A stretch of 64,000 nucleotides of DNA from Chryseobacterium balustinum (GCF_900168205.1 NZ_FUZE01000010.1:1-64000), one strand, 5' to 3'. Positions 9,647-19,398 are shown, counted from the stretch's first letter. Notes: generated from the sequence alone by a model not told the origin. Made by a program: numbers and translations.

Positions 9647-12456
9647 CTAATATTTCCATTACCTACTAACTGACCAGCTGCACTATAAATCTTATAAGTA
9701 GCTTTATCAGAAACTTTAGTAACATTTAGGAAATCAGTTGCTGGATTAGGGTAAATCTGAATACCGTTATTTTTGATATTATTATCAACTGTAGAAAGGT
9801 TAGTTTCAGTTGCTACAACAAAATAATCTTCTGCTTCACCATAACTTAATCCTCCACAAGGTCCAGTTAAAGATCCTCCTGCATTTGGTGCACCACCGTA
9901 TAAAAGAACAACTCTCATTCTCATAGGTTGTCCAGTAATAGCTGACTGAGGAACAGTAAATGACCCCGTTACCGGACCAGTAATTAAAGCTACTGGGAAA
10001 TTAAATACTCTTTCAGAACTTTCAAATACTCCATTTTTATTATAATCAATCCAAGCAGCTACAGTATCATAATCAGGGTTTGCAACCGTAACAGACATTT
10101 GATTTGAAACTCCTTTAACCACATTAATCTGAAGTAGAGGGTTGGTAGTATAATCTGAATAAGCAGTTCCCACAGAAGTATTATTTACATTAGCTACTGT
10201 TACATTTGAAATATATTCATATGCAAAATTATTAGATTGTGTTACACAATAAGTCAATAAAATTGTGTTAAAATAAACAGATGTAGAATAAGCACCAGGA
10301 ACACCATTACAAACTGTAGAAACCTGCACTTCGTAATCTGTATTTTCTGCTAAATTATTTAAAGTAATAAATGCATTATTTAAACTTACTTCAGTCCAAA
10401 CAGTTGAACTAGGCTTTCTGTATCTGAAGTTGTAAGTTGCATTTACTATTGGAGTCCAAGAAACATAAGCCGAAGAAGCTGTTGTATTTGACACTACAAT
10501 ATTAGTTGGCGCAGCCCCTGTACAAGTTGCAAAAGGAGTAATCATTACAGATCTTACTGCATAAAATACATTTCCAATTGATGAAACTCTTACTTTTACA
10601 GTCTGCCCGTTAAGAGCAGCTGGGAAGCTTATGTTCTCAGTACCATCATTTGCAGTAGAAGCAAACAAAACATTCCAAGTTGTTCCGTTATCTGTTGTAT
10701 AGTCAATTTTTACATTTGCAACGCTATAAGGAGCAGCCGTAGTATTAGCAACATCCCATTCTAATGCAGATGGAGCATTACTATTTATATAATTTGTTAA
10801 AACTTTAAATGGTCCATCATTACCAACAACAATTGTCTGTTCTGCAGATTGTGTTTGTTGTTGTTGAGGATCTGGATTATTATCTCTTACAGTAACCGAG
10901 AATTTCGTAGTTCTTGCTACTTGAGAAACAGACTCCCATTGATTAGTAGAGTTATCTAGTACACCAGCTAACACAGATGTTAATTTAGGGAAATATCTAG
11001 TTGGGCTTGTTGTTGGGGTAAAAGATCTAAAGGTAGCCCCCGAAGTTGTAGTACCAAGGTTAGCCTTATTGATGGTTACAGTTGCATTATTCACTTGCTC
11101 CCACATGTAAGTAATAGGATCATTTTCAGGATCTGTAGCAGATGCTGTTAAAACAAATGCTGTTCCTTTAGGAATACTATACGTAGGTAAATCTGCAATT
11201 ACTGGCGGATTATTGTTCATAGAAACTTCTGTATCACAAGTTTTAGCAGCTAAATTATTTTGTACTTGAACAATACTAACCTTATGAAAGAATGGATCAG
11301 AATTAGGCTGAACATCTGTATCAGGTCCGGTAATTCCAGCATACCCCATAATTGTAGATCCAGAACCTGGCTCCACATTTACACCAGCTCCTTCTAAAGC
11401 ATGAGCAAAAGTGTGGTTCCCTCCTAACTGGTGCCCCATTTCGTGAGCAACAAAATCAATATCAAAACTATTACCTATCGGGCTTGTACTCTGGGTAAAA
11501 GCAGATCCTTTACCTAATGAGGTATTATTTGCCGGAGCTAAACATACACATCCTATACAACCTGCATTTCCATTGTTTCCTGCAGCATTGAATACATGTC
11601 CAATATCATAATTTGCACTACCTACAACTGAAGTCAGCGTTTGCTGAAGTTGTAAATTCAAATTATTAGTATAAGGATCTGGCGATCCTGCAATGTAAAT
11701 TAATTGCGGATAGTTCAGTACATTCAAGTGTAAAGCAAAATCTTTTTCAAAAACACCATTTACGGTAGTCATTGTTGCATTAATAGCAGATAAAGCAGTT
11801 GCTAATGTACCTCCATGAAAAGTAGTGTATTCTGGAGTTGTAGAAATCGCCAATCTCATAGTTCTATATTTTCTATCAGAACTTTTTGAGAAGTCAGTTG
11901 GCTGATTGGTGAAAGACTGTCCTCCTTTAATCATTTCATTGATTTGATCAATTGACTTTGGTCCTTCAGTTGTACTACATACAAAACTTTTACCTCCCGT
12001 ATTGATTGTTTTAGGAGTTACTCCGTACAAAGTTTTAGATGCGTTCTGAGGTTCAATAAATTCATAGGTGCCGTTATTAATTACCATAGATTGGAAGTTC
12101 GTTGGCGACACAGAAAATCTAATATATTTTCCTGGGTCAGTAATTCCTACCCCTACATACGATCCTAATTGATACTGTTCTGCAAGCTCTTTAGCCATTA
12201 CCGGGAAGCTATAAACAGCAAATTTTTCAATTTTCCCGTTAAGAGATGGAATCGAAATTTCAACAGGTTTAGCATTACCTCCCATTAGCTTTGCATCTTT
12301 AAGCTGGGATTGAATTTTTGCTAAATCCAATTTATAGTAATTTCTTACTTGAGCTTCCCCAAGTTTAGTTCCTCTTTCTGCAGTCGTAGGCGTCCACTGC
12401 GCAAGTACAGATCCTCCTATAAAACTACAAAATAAAGCAGTAATGAGTTTTTTCAT
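9544..12456 (-). CDS. Secreted reprolysin-like zinc metalloprotease with type IX sorting domain (paralog 3, 970 aa)
   Basis: Signal peptide (MKKLITALFCSFIGGSVLAQ), pro-region, zinc site HEMGHQLGGNH (H338, E339, H342, H348), Met-turn TIMGYAG, cadherin/PKD-like segment, FN3, GEVED-type domain (WIDYNKNGVFES ... GEAEDYFVV) and T9SS sorting domain (about 895-970). The last 76 residues are identical to paralog 1, although paralog 2 lies between them. It is the first gene of the tandem in transcription order and has its own promoter and terminator. An extracellular protease is a safe call; the target is not known. Confidence 0.93.
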   Translation of the reverse strand: MKKLITALFCSFIGGSVLAQWTPTTAERGTKLGEAQVRNYYKLDLAKIQSQLKDAKLMGGNAKPVEISIPSLNGKIEKFAVYSFPVMAKELAEQYQLGSYVGVGITDPGKYIRFSVSPTNFQSMVINNGTYEFIEPQNASKTLYGVTPKTINTGGKSFVCSTTEGPKSIDQINEMIKGGQSFTNQPTDFSKSSDRKYRTMRLAISTTPEYTTFHGGTLATALSAINATMTTVNGVFEKDFALHLNVLNYPQLIYIAGSPDPYTNNLNLQLQQTLTSVVGSANYDIGHVFNAAGNNGNAGCIGCVCLAPANNTSLGKGSAFTQSTSPIGNSFDIDFVAHEMGHQLGGNHTFAHALEGAGVNVEPGSGSTIMGYAGITGPDTDVQPNSDPFFHKVSIVQVQNNLAAKTCDTEVSMNNNPPVIADLPTYSIPKGTAFVLTASATDPENDPITYMWEQVNNATVTINKANLGTTTSGATFRSFTPTTSPTRYFPKLTSVLAGVLDNSTNQWESVSQVARTTKFSVTVRDNNPDPQQQQTQSAEQTIVVGNDGPFKVLTNYINSNAPSALEWDVANTTAAPYSVANVKIDYTTDNGTTWNVLFASTANDGTENISFPAALNGQTVKVRVSSIGNVFYAVRSVMITPFATCTGAAPTNIVVSNTTASSAYVSWTPIVNATYNFRYRKPSSTVWTEVSLNNAFITLNNLAENTDYEVQVSTVCNGVPGAYSTSVYFNTILLTYCVTQSNNFAYEYISNVTVANVNNTSVGTAYSDYTTNPLLQINVVKGVSNQMSVTVANPDYDTVAAWIDYNKNGVFESSERVFNFPVALITGPVTGSFTVPQSAITGQPMRMRVVLLYGGAPNAGGSLTGPCGGLSYGEAEDYFVVATETNLSTVDNNIKNNGIQIYPNPATDFLNVTKVSDKATYKIYSAAGQLVGNGNISNGKINVSSLIKGAYVISIEDKGKESFNSKFIKK

Positions 12457-12479
12457 ATAATTGAATTATTTTTAATTGC

Positions 12480-12487
12480 CAAATATA
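12480..12487 (-). promoter_or_regulatory. -7 box of metalloprotease paralog 3 (TATATTTG)
   Basis: TATATTTG on the minus strand is followed by the leader GGCAATTAAAAATAATTCAA, shared with paralog 2. Upstream sequence is AT-rich and unlike that of the other two genes. Confidence 0.7.
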
Positions 12488-12572
12488 ATAGTTTTTAGCA
12501 TATATATATTTAGTATAATGACATTTTTTTTATTAAAATCACAATCACATTTGTTAGAATTATTAATAATGG

Positions 12573-12600
12573 AAAAACTCCAGAAAAATCTGGAGTTTTT
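12573..12600 (-). terminator. Terminator of the rlmD-DUF6048 operon
   Basis: Hairpin with stem ACTCCAGA / TCTGGAGT extended by A/T pairs, flanked by A-runs and T-runs so that it could act in both directions. It lies 53 nt after the DUF6048 stop. Confidence 0.85.
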
Positions 12601-12653
12601 TTAGTATCTAAATAATTCGAAAATTTATAATCAGTGAGTTTTAGCTCTTTCTA

Positions 12654-13319
12654 TTAAAACTTATACGCTATATTCCATGCAAAGCCCATATTAAACTTAT
12701 TGGAGCTTTTTCCAAAACCGGGAACAATCATCGGAACGACGTCGTCTTGTTTAGAAGTAACCATCAGATAACGTGGTTGCATGCTGACATCGATATAAAA
12801 ATTAGATGTAAACAACTGTACTCTTCCGCCTAAATTTCCTTCAAGCCAGAAAGATGACTGTGAAGAAGAAGAAGGCATTGAAACGTAAGAGCTGTTTCCT
12901 GCAAAACCACGCACCGGAATCTTCATATATTCCTGAGTGTAAAATGACCCGCCTATTTTTCCGCCTCCATAAAAACCGTTGAAATCATTTTCAGGGTCTC
13001 TTGCCAACATGTAAAAGGCTCCGATTTTTATGAAGGGACCGCTTGCTTTAGCATCATAACCGTTATTTTGGTAAATATTTTTATCAAAACCTGCCTCTAT
13101 AATTCCGTGAAGATTATCTTTTACTTTAGATGAAATAAATCCCTGAAAAAACTGTCTATCTGAGAAAAATGAAGCTCCGGCATTCAAAATATCAACCCCT
13201 ACAATAAAATTGGGTTCATATTTCCATTTTGGTTTATCAGCTTCTTCTGTTTCCTGTGCAGAAAAAATCAGCAAACCGAAAACACTAAAAATTAAAGAAT
13301 AAATTAGTCTTGTCTTCAT
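12654..13319 (-). CDS. DUF6048-family outer-membrane protein
   Basis: 221 aa with a signal peptide (MKTRLIYSLIFSVFGLLIFSAQ) and alternating amphipathic strands (FIVGVDILNAGASFF, FWLEGNLGGRVQLF) ending in an aromatic C-terminus (WNIAYKF), which is typical of an 8- to 10-strand outer-membrane beta-barrel. It is recognised as the DUF6048 family of Bacteroidota, usually found next to a DUF6452 lipoprotein. Its start overlaps the end of that gene by 35 nt, which implies translational coupling. The function is not established. Confidence 0.8.
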   Translation of the reverse strand: MKTRLIYSLIFSVFGLLIFSAQETEEADKPKWKYEPNFIVGVDILNAGASFFSDRQFFQGFISSKVKDNLHGIIEAGFDKNIYQNNGYDAKASGPFIKIGAFYMLARDPENDFNGFYGGGKIGGSFYTQEYMKIPVRGFAGNSSYVSMPSSSSQSSFWLEGNLGGRVQLFTSNFYIDVSMQPRYLMVTSKQDDVVPMIVPGFGKSSNKFNMGFAWNIAYKF

Positions 13320-13755
13320 TTTCTATAAAATTTTGCCCTTGTTCTACACTTTTCAATGAGTTCGGAGCTGATAATACTGAATTTACATTTTCGTAATTTT
13401 TCTTGACACCACATGCCGGAGAAACGTAAATAGCTTTGGTCGTGTAATTGACTCTTACTCTTGTAGAATCTTCTGAATCGAGTGTCTTTACATAGATATC
13501 AGTATAAGGAGATTCATCTACACGTAATGGAACAAAGATAGAATCAACTTGTGAAAAAGTTCCCAAGGTTACAATTTTTGAACCGTAATCTACAAAAACT
13601 TTTATTTTATCAATCTTTGTGATCTGATTGCCTTTTTTAAATGCAATTTTCATCCGTGGTGTACCCTCACCACTATCGCAGATATCATCATCACTTCCAC
13701 ATGAAATGACCGATGACAATGCAAGAATGAATATGATAAATTTAAAATATTTCAT
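13285..13755 (-). CDS. DUF6452-family lipoprotein
   Basis: 156 aa with a lipoprotein signal (ALSSVISC, lipid-modified Cys at 19) and an acidic GSDDD stretch after the Cys, as in many surface-exposed Bacteroidota lipoproteins. The small beta-rich domain matches the DUF6452 pattern by length, context and the late CGVKKNY motif. It follows the zinc protease by 10 nt and overlaps the DUF6048 gene, so the two products probably act together at the outer membrane. The role is unknown. Confidence 0.78.
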   Translation of the reverse strand: MKYFKFIIFILALSSVISCGSDDDICDSGEGTPRMKIAFKKGNQITKIDKIKVFVDYGSKIVTLGTFSQVDSIFVPLRVDESPYTDIYVKTLDSEDSTRVRVNYTTKAIYVSPACGVKKNYENVNSVLSAPNSLKSVEQGQNFIENEDKTNLFFNF

Positions 13756-13765
13756 ATTTAAATCT

Positions 13766-16252
13766 TTATTTTGGATCTAAGGCTTTCTCGATACGGAAAA
13801 CCAAATCTTCATTATGATATTTATTGACCAAATCATTAGAAGTATTTTTTGCTAAAAGATCTTTTTTAATGGTATTTAAATTTCCTCTTACGATAGCAGA
13901 AACATCAGATTTATCAGAATTTTTATTATCAATCAATCTTATTAGAGTGTCTACATAATTTCTCTGAAGATTTCTTCCGTAAATGTCTGCGTTATCTTTT
14001 TTAATAATTGAACTATTTAAATCTGAAAAAAGCTCAACCAATGGATAAGAATTTTGGTCAACCGCTTCAGACTGATAAAGACTCTGAAGTACCATCGGAC
14101 TTAAAACTCTTCCCAAAACAACATTTTGAATTTCTTCAACTGTTTTTACCGGAGCTTTACCTGTCTTCTCAAAAATATCTTTCTTAAGCAACCATTGCGG
14201 AGTGATGAAAACATTTTCATTTAAAAACTTCATCGCCTCCTTTTGATCTTTTTTGGCAACAACTTCATAAACCGCACCAGACTGTTCTGCCGTTTTCGGA
14301 GTTTCCATTTGTCCACCGATGTATTTTGAAACGTGACCTAAATATCTTTTAAATTGAGTCGTCACCTGATCGTACATCATGTCAAGATTTTTGTAATCTT
14401 CGTTTGGTGTTTTCGTCCATTGATCTAAGTTATCAACAATTCTTTGAAGATTTTTGATCCCATAAGTACTTGCAATCATCGCATTATCACCAACTTGCTC
14501 ACTTTGAGATCTTGGATCTAATGGGTTGGTTTCTGTACCAAACCAAAGTCTTTCGTTTTTAAGATTTTTAATTACCCATTGATTCAGATATTGTTTTTCT
14601 GCATCCGGAGTTTTAAACTGATTAAATCTTTTATAGCCCCATTCAATTGCCCAATCGTCGTAATCACCGATTCTAGGGAAAATTCCTGCATCACCAATTT
14701 TATCTTCCGGTTGTGCAACATAATTAAATCTTGCATAATCCATAATAGAAGGAGTGTGACCGTTTTTCTCTAGCCACTTTTTATCTCTCAACTTTTCAAC
14801 AGGAACGGTAGAACTTGAACCATAATTATGTCTCAAACCTAAAGTATGCCCAACTTCGTGAGAAGATACAAAACGGATAAGTTCACCCATCAGTTTCTCA
14901 TCAAACTCCATTTTTCTTGCTCTTTCATCATTTGGAGCAGCCTGTACAAAATACCAGTTTCTTAACAACAACATTACATTATGATACCAATTGATGTGAC
15001 TTTCTAAAATCTCACCCGTTCTAGGATCGGCGATTGAAGGCCCTGAAGCATTAGGTACATCTGAAGGTTTATAAACGATTGCTGAAAATCTTGCATCTTC
15101 CAAACTCCACTCTGGATCAACTTTAGGATCCGGAACTTTTGCTACGATTGCATTCTTAAATCCGGCTTTTTCAAAAGCTTTTTGCCAATCATTAACTCCC
15201 TGCATTAAGTAAGGAACCCATTTTTTCGGAGTTGCAGGATCGATGTAGAATACAATCGGTTTTGCCGGTTCTACCAATTCACCTTTATTATATTTTTCTA
15301 AATCCTGAGGTTTTGGCTCAAGACGCCATCTTTTTACTAATGAGATCCTTTTTACCCCTTGAGGATCTAAATCGAAATCGGTATACCCTACTGTAAAATA
15401 TCCAACTCTAGGATCAAAATATCTTGCCTGCATTTTATTTTCAGGAAGAAGTACGAACGAAGAATTAATTTCCACCGTATAATTTCCACTGATTTTTGGT
15501 GCAGGTCTTCCCGGAATTGCCGGAGTTACAGGCGCTCCTAAAGTTCTTGCAAAAGTTTTAGTGGTATTGATTTCAATATTGCTTGGGAAAGATTTCACAA
15601 AATTCACAAACGACATATCTTTCTGGAAAGTCCCGACTCTGTAAGAATCTTTAGACCAAACGGAAAAAGAAGTCAGCTCGTTATCAGAATTCAAAACATC
15701 TGTAACTTCAATTACAGAAGAGTTATTCTTTACTCCGTAAGCTTTTACATCAAAAGATTTAATGATAGACTGCACATTATTTCTAGTCACCGAATTATAC
15801 ATCTGCGAGGTAGAATCTTTGGCATAATCTACGTGAGAAATCGAACGCAACAAAATTTTATCTTTCGGACCTTTCTCAAAAGCGATTACCTGCTGCCCAA
15901 TTTGATCACCGGCATAACCGGAAGTTCCGGAACGCATTCCTGCAGCCGCTTTTGTTAACCTTGTCACCAAAAGAAATTCCTTTTTCAGCATGGCGTCCGG
16001 AATTTCAAAATAATATTTGTCGTCTACTTTATGAACCGTAAAAACTCCCTGATCTGAAACCGCTTTATCGGTAATGATTTCTTTAAATGGTTTGATCAGA
16101 CTTTTCTTTTTATCATCTTTCTTTACTACGGCAGTATCTTTTTTTACAGTTGCAGTAGAATCATTCTCTTTTTCCTGAGAAAATAAATTCTGCTGGGTAA
16201 AAAATAATGCACCCACTAAGAAAACAGCTTTACAGTTCTTTATCATATTCAT
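13766..16252 (-). CDS. Secreted zinc-dependent metalloprotease (DUF5117/DUF5118/DUF4953 type)
   Basis: 828 aa with an N-terminal signal (…GALFFTQQNLFSQ). The zinc site is HEVGHTLGLRH (H465, E466, H469, H475), followed by NYGSS and later SIMDYARFNY as the Met-turn region. The N-terminal half has features of the DUF5118 and DUF5117 segments (DQGVFTVHKVDDKYYFEIPD; FYIDPATPKKWVPY), and the C-terminal part is helical. These proteins are periplasmic or outer-membrane-associated metzincin-like enzymes of Bacteroidota with no agreed substrate. It is 37 nt downstream of rlmD and 10 nt upstream of DUF6452, so it belongs to a four-gene operon. A second in-frame ATG lies two codons in. Confidence 0.88.
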   Translation of the reverse strand: MNMIKNCKAVFLVGALFFTQQNLFSQEKENDSTATVKKDTAVVKKDDKKKSLIKPFKEIITDKAVSDQGVFTVHKVDDKYYFEIPDAMLKKEFLLVTRLTKAAAGMRSGTSGYAGDQIGQQVIAFEKGPKDKILLRSISHVDYAKDSTSQMYNSVTRNNVQSIIKSFDVKAYGVKNNSSVIEVTDVLNSDNELTSFSVWSKDSYRVGTFQKDMSFVNFVKSFPSNIEINTTKTFARTLGAPVTPAIPGRPAPKISGNYTVEINSSFVLLPENKMQARYFDPRVGYFTVGYTDFDLDPQGVKRISLVKRWRLEPKPQDLEKYNKGELVEPAKPIVFYIDPATPKKWVPYLMQGVNDWQKAFEKAGFKNAIVAKVPDPKVDPEWSLEDARFSAIVYKPSDVPNASGPSIADPRTGEILESHINWYHNVMLLLRNWYFVQAAPNDERARKMEFDEKLMGELIRFVSSHEVGHTLGLRHNYGSSSTVPVEKLRDKKWLEKNGHTPSIMDYARFNYVAQPEDKIGDAGIFPRIGDYDDWAIEWGYKRFNQFKTPDAEKQYLNQWVIKNLKNERLWFGTETNPLDPRSQSEQVGDNAMIASTYGIKNLQRIVDNLDQWTKTPNEDYKNLDMMYDQVTTQFKRYLGHVSKYIGGQMETPKTAEQSGAVYEVVAKKDQKEAMKFLNENVFITPQWLLKKDIFEKTGKAPVKTVEEIQNVVLGRVLSPMVLQSLYQSEAVDQNSYPLVELFSDLNSSIIKKDNADIYGRNLQRNYVDTLIRLIDNKNSDKSDVSAIVRGNLNTIKKDLLAKNTSNDLVNKYHNEDLVFRIEKALDPK

Positions 16253-16289
16253 TAAACTTTTGATTTTTGTATTTTCAAATTTAAATAAA

Positions 16290-17696
16290 TTATTTCTTTA
16301 TTAATAACGCAATATTTTCAACATGATGTGTTTGCGGGAACATATCAACCGGTAAAATTTTCACCAAAGCATAATGCTCTTTCATTAAAGCTAAATCTCT
16401 AGCCTGCGTTGCAGAATTACAACTTACATACACTACTTTTTCAGGAGCTAATTTTAAGATCTGCTCTACTACTTTCTGGTGCATTCCGTCTCTTGGTGGG
16501 TCGGTAATCAATACATCCGCTTTTGGATGGTTTTCTAAGAACTCATCATTAAACACATTTTTCATATCACCACAATAGAAAGTCGTATTGGTTAAACCAT
16601 TTAATTCAGCGTGTTCAATTGCAGCATCAATGGCTTCCTGTACAGACTCAATACCAATTACATGCTTTGCATTTCTTGCAACATACTGAGCAATAGTTCC
16701 GGTTCCTGTATATAGATCATAAACCACTTCATCACCTTTTAAATCAGCAAACTCAAGGGTTTTTCTGTATAATTCTAAAGCCTGTTTATAATTGGTCTGG
16801 AAGAAAGATTTCGGGCCAATTTTAAATTTCAAGCCGTCCATTTCTTCCATTAAGAATCCGTCTCCGAAGTAAATATTAACATTTAAATCGTAGATTGAAT
16901 CATTTTGTTTAGGATTGATGGCATACACCAATGTTTTTATCTGTGGGAATTGCTCCAACAAGAAATCAAAAAGCTGCGTACGGTTTTCTTTTTCTTCTCT
17001 GTAAAGCTGGAATAAAACCATCCATTCTCCTTTTGAGTTTTGTCTCATCATCAAAGTTCTCAAGAAACCTTTCTGACTTTTCACATCAAAAAAGTCTAAA
17101 CCTTTATTCTCAGCGAATTTCTTTACAGCTAAACGAATCGCATTCGATGGATCTTCCTGAAGGAAACATTCTTTTAGATCTAAAATTTTACTCCACATTC
17201 CCGGAATATGGAATCCTAGCGCATCTCTGCTTCCAAAATTTTCTTCAGAACTGATCTCGTACTGGCTTAACCATCTTGCATTAGAGAAAGAAAATTCCAT
17301 TTTATTTCTGTAGAAATACTGTTCTTCTGCACCCAAAATCGGAACGGTTTCAAAATCATCGATTCCACCAATTCTTTTGATATTATTGTAAACTTCTTCT
17401 TGTTTAAAATCAAGCTGCTTTTCGTAGCTCATATTCTGCCATTTGCAACCGCCACAAGTTCCGAAATGAATACACTTCGGCTCCACTCTGAATGGTGATC
17501 TTTCAACAATTTCTTTTACTTCAGCCTCAAAATATTTTGATTTTGATTTTTTTACTCTTGCATTAACCACATCTCCAGGAATCGCTCCGGAAACCAAAAC
17601 AGTTTTCCCTTCTTCAGTCTTTCCTATCGCAACTCCTTTTGCACCCGCTGCAAAAAGTTTTATATTCTCAAGAATTACGTCTTTCTTCTTTCTCAT
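16290..17696 (-). CDS. rlmD: 23S rRNA (uracil-1939-C5)-methyltransferase
   Basis: 468 aa. The N-terminal TRAM domain (about 1-62) is followed by iron-sulfur cysteines C75, C81 and C84 (KCIHFGTCGGCKW) with a further Cys near 175 (LKECFLQ). The C-terminal SAM-dependent domain has LYTGTGTIAQYVA, DPPRDGMH and the catalytic cysteine in YVSCNSATQ. This is the RumA/RlmD branch of the TrmA family, which methylates U1939 of 23S rRNA. A TrmA/RlmC-type specificity cannot be excluded from sequence reading alone. It is the first gene of the operon with the zinc protease and DUF6452/DUF6048. Confidence 0.9.
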   Translation of the reverse strand: MRKKKDVILENIKLFAAGAKGVAIGKTEEGKTVLVSGAIPGDVVNARVKKSKSKYFEAEVKEIVERSPFRVEPKCIHFGTCGGCKWQNMSYEKQLDFKQEEVYNNIKRIGGIDDFETVPILGAEEQYFYRNKMEFSFSNARWLSQYEISSEENFGSRDALGFHIPGMWSKILDLKECFLQEDPSNAIRLAVKKFAENKGLDFFDVKSQKGFLRTLMMRQNSKGEWMVLFQLYREEKENRTQLFDFLLEQFPQIKTLVYAINPKQNDSIYDLNVNIYFGDGFLMEEMDGLKFKIGPKSFFQTNYKQALELYRKTLEFADLKGDEVVYDLYTGTGTIAQYVARNAKHVIGIESVQEAIDAAIEHAELNGLTNTTFYCGDMKNVFNDEFLENHPKADVLITDPPRDGMHQKVVEQILKLAPEKVVYVSCNSATQARDLALMKEHYALVKILPVDMFPQTHHVENIALLIKK

Positions 17697-17813
17697 ATCA
17701 ATTCAAGTATGATGAATATAGCTTTCTACCCTACACTTCATCTATTTTCTATTTTTTCTAATAATTTAACGTGAAACCTTTCAGTTTCAATTTTGTCTGC
17801 AAAAATACAATAA

Positions 17814-17844
17814 AAAAAAACCTTATCCGAAGACAAGGTTTTTT
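17814..17844 (-). terminator. Terminator of the thioredoxin-fold lipoprotein gene
   Basis: AAAAAACCTT / AAGGTTTTTT stem with a 10-nt loop, 18 nt after the stop at 17863, followed by a T-run on the minus strand. Confidence 0.85.
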
Positions 17845-17862
17845 ATATTCTGTTTAAGCTAA

Positions 17863-19398
17863 TTATTTCGCTTCAACCGGAACTTTCTCAACCTGAGGAG
17901 CCGCTTGTTGCTGTAAAGCTGAAGGATCAATCTGCAATTGAGCTGCAGGATCTACTTTTGGAGCTGAAAGACCTGTTTGCTTATCTAAAATTGTAATCAA
18001 ATCTTGATCACCTAGATTTACGAAAGATCTGCTTGCTACTTTACCATTTTTATCAACTACGATGAAGCTTGGTAATTTGAAACCGTATACACCATATTTT
18101 TTAGCAATATCAGAGTTTAAACCTCCGTCACCGTAAACATTAGTTCCAGAAATTCCTTTTAGTAAAGCGTTGCTTGTTTTAGTAAACTGATCTTTAGTAT
18201 CATCAAGGTTTACGAAAACGAAATTCATTTTAGACTTATAGAAATTTACTACTTCTTTTAAAACAGGAACTGTACCTTCAGCAATATAAGGATTCCAAGA
18301 TGCGTAGAATACTAACATGTATGGTTTTCCTTTGTTTTCACTTAATTTATAAGCTGAACCATCTTGTTTTACCAAAGCAGCTTCCGGAGCATCATCACCA
18401 ATTTTGAATCCGCTGATTACGAAAAGCATTTTCTTCAAATCAGCTTTAATGGTAGCGTCTTTAATATCTTCTTCGATAATCTTTTTGATTTTATCTGTCG
18501 TAGCGGCAGGAGTTTGTGGATGTACGTCAGACTGAGCCATTACAAAAGCCAATAAATAATCTTTCTCTATTTGAGAAACTTCTTTTTTACCTTTCAAGAA
18601 TTCATTGAATAATTCTGAAGTTGTAATATCTGTTTTTCCTTGCGCTTTTGCCTGAGCAAATGTTTGAAAATCTGTACTCATCTTTGTTAAAAGATACTGT
18701 CTGTAAAACGGACTTGTTTTGATCATGGTATCTTTATTCTCCTGAAGCTTGGTTTCGTAATCAGTGAATACTTTTGCCAGCTTGAATGAAGGATTGTTAC
18801 CAGACATTTGCTTTTTGGTCATTTCATAATTTACCAATAAATTAAGAATAGCTGTTTTAGCATCTATTTTTTTCCATTCTACCACTTCTTTTCCAGGGTT
18901 GAATTTCTTTACATTTTCTTCGATGTTTTTATTGATATCAGCTTCAATTTTCTGCATTGCCTTTACATACGCAGCCTCATCACTTGCAGTCAACTGCTGA
19001 ATATTCAACGTCTGACCGTAAGTTGTTAAGAATTTCTGGCAAGCTTGAAAAAAGTCGTTATCACTTTTTGCATCTCCTGTAACTACATATTCGTTCGGGA
19101 AACTAGCAGAATTACCTGAAATATTAAGTTTCTGACCTCCCTTAAGGAAAATAAGATTCTGTTTTCCGGCATAATTAATCACATACATTCCGTTTTTTGG
19201 AGCTTCAAAAGTTCCTGTAAAGTTTCCGTCTTTATCGATACCAAAGTTAGCCAATGGTAATGTAGCAACACCGGAAGCTTCTACAAACTCAATTCTCTCT
19301 AATGGAGAACTGCCTGCGATTTTTCCTTTTACTTCAACTTTTTTTGAACAAGACATTACAAATATTGCAATGACAAACAACAAAAGATATTTTTTCAT
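17863..19398 (-). CDS. DUF4369/TlpA-like lipoprotein with a thioredoxin fold lacking the CXXC motif
   Basis: 511 aa from the ATG at 19398. This start is chosen because it gives a lipoprotein signal (FVMSC) and because the -7 box at 19435-19442 lies inside any longer frame. The N-terminal DUF4369-type beta domain (VEVKGKIAGSSPLERIEFVE) is followed by a long helical middle and a C-terminal TlpA/AhpC-like thioredoxin domain (GDDAPEAALVKQDG, then YMLVFYASW and FKLPSFIVVDKNGKV). The redox site expected after ASW (usually CGPC) reads ASWNPYIAEG near residue 366, so both cysteines are absent. A non-redox, structural or binding role is likely. The C-terminus is Pro/Gln/Val rich. It is monocistronic, downstream of sdhB. 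Confidence 0.85.
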   Translation of the reverse strand: MKKYLLLFVIAIFVMSCSKKVEVKGKIAGSSPLERIEFVEASGVATLPLANFGIDKDGNFTGTFEAPKNGMYVINYAGKQNLIFLKGGQKLNISGNSASFPNEYVVTGDAKSDNDFFQACQKFLTTYGQTLNIQQLTASDEAAYVKAMQKIEADINKNIEENVKKFNPGKEVVEWKKIDAKTAILNLLVNYEMTKKQMSGNNPSFKLAKVFTDYETKLQENKDTMIKTSPFYRQYLLTKMSTDFQTFAQAKAQGKTDITTSELFNEFLKGKKEVSQIEKDYLLAFVMAQSDVHPQTPAATTDKIKKIIEEDIKDATIKADLKKMLFVISGFKIGDDAPEAALVKQDGSAYKLSENKGKPYMLVFYASWNPYIAEGTVPVLKEVVNFYKSKMNFVFVNLDDTKDQFTKTSNALLKGISGTNVYGDGGLNSDIAKKYGVYGFKLPSFIVVDKNGKVASRSFVNLGDQDLITILDKQTGLSAPKVDPAAQLQIDPSALQQQAAPQVEKVPVEAK

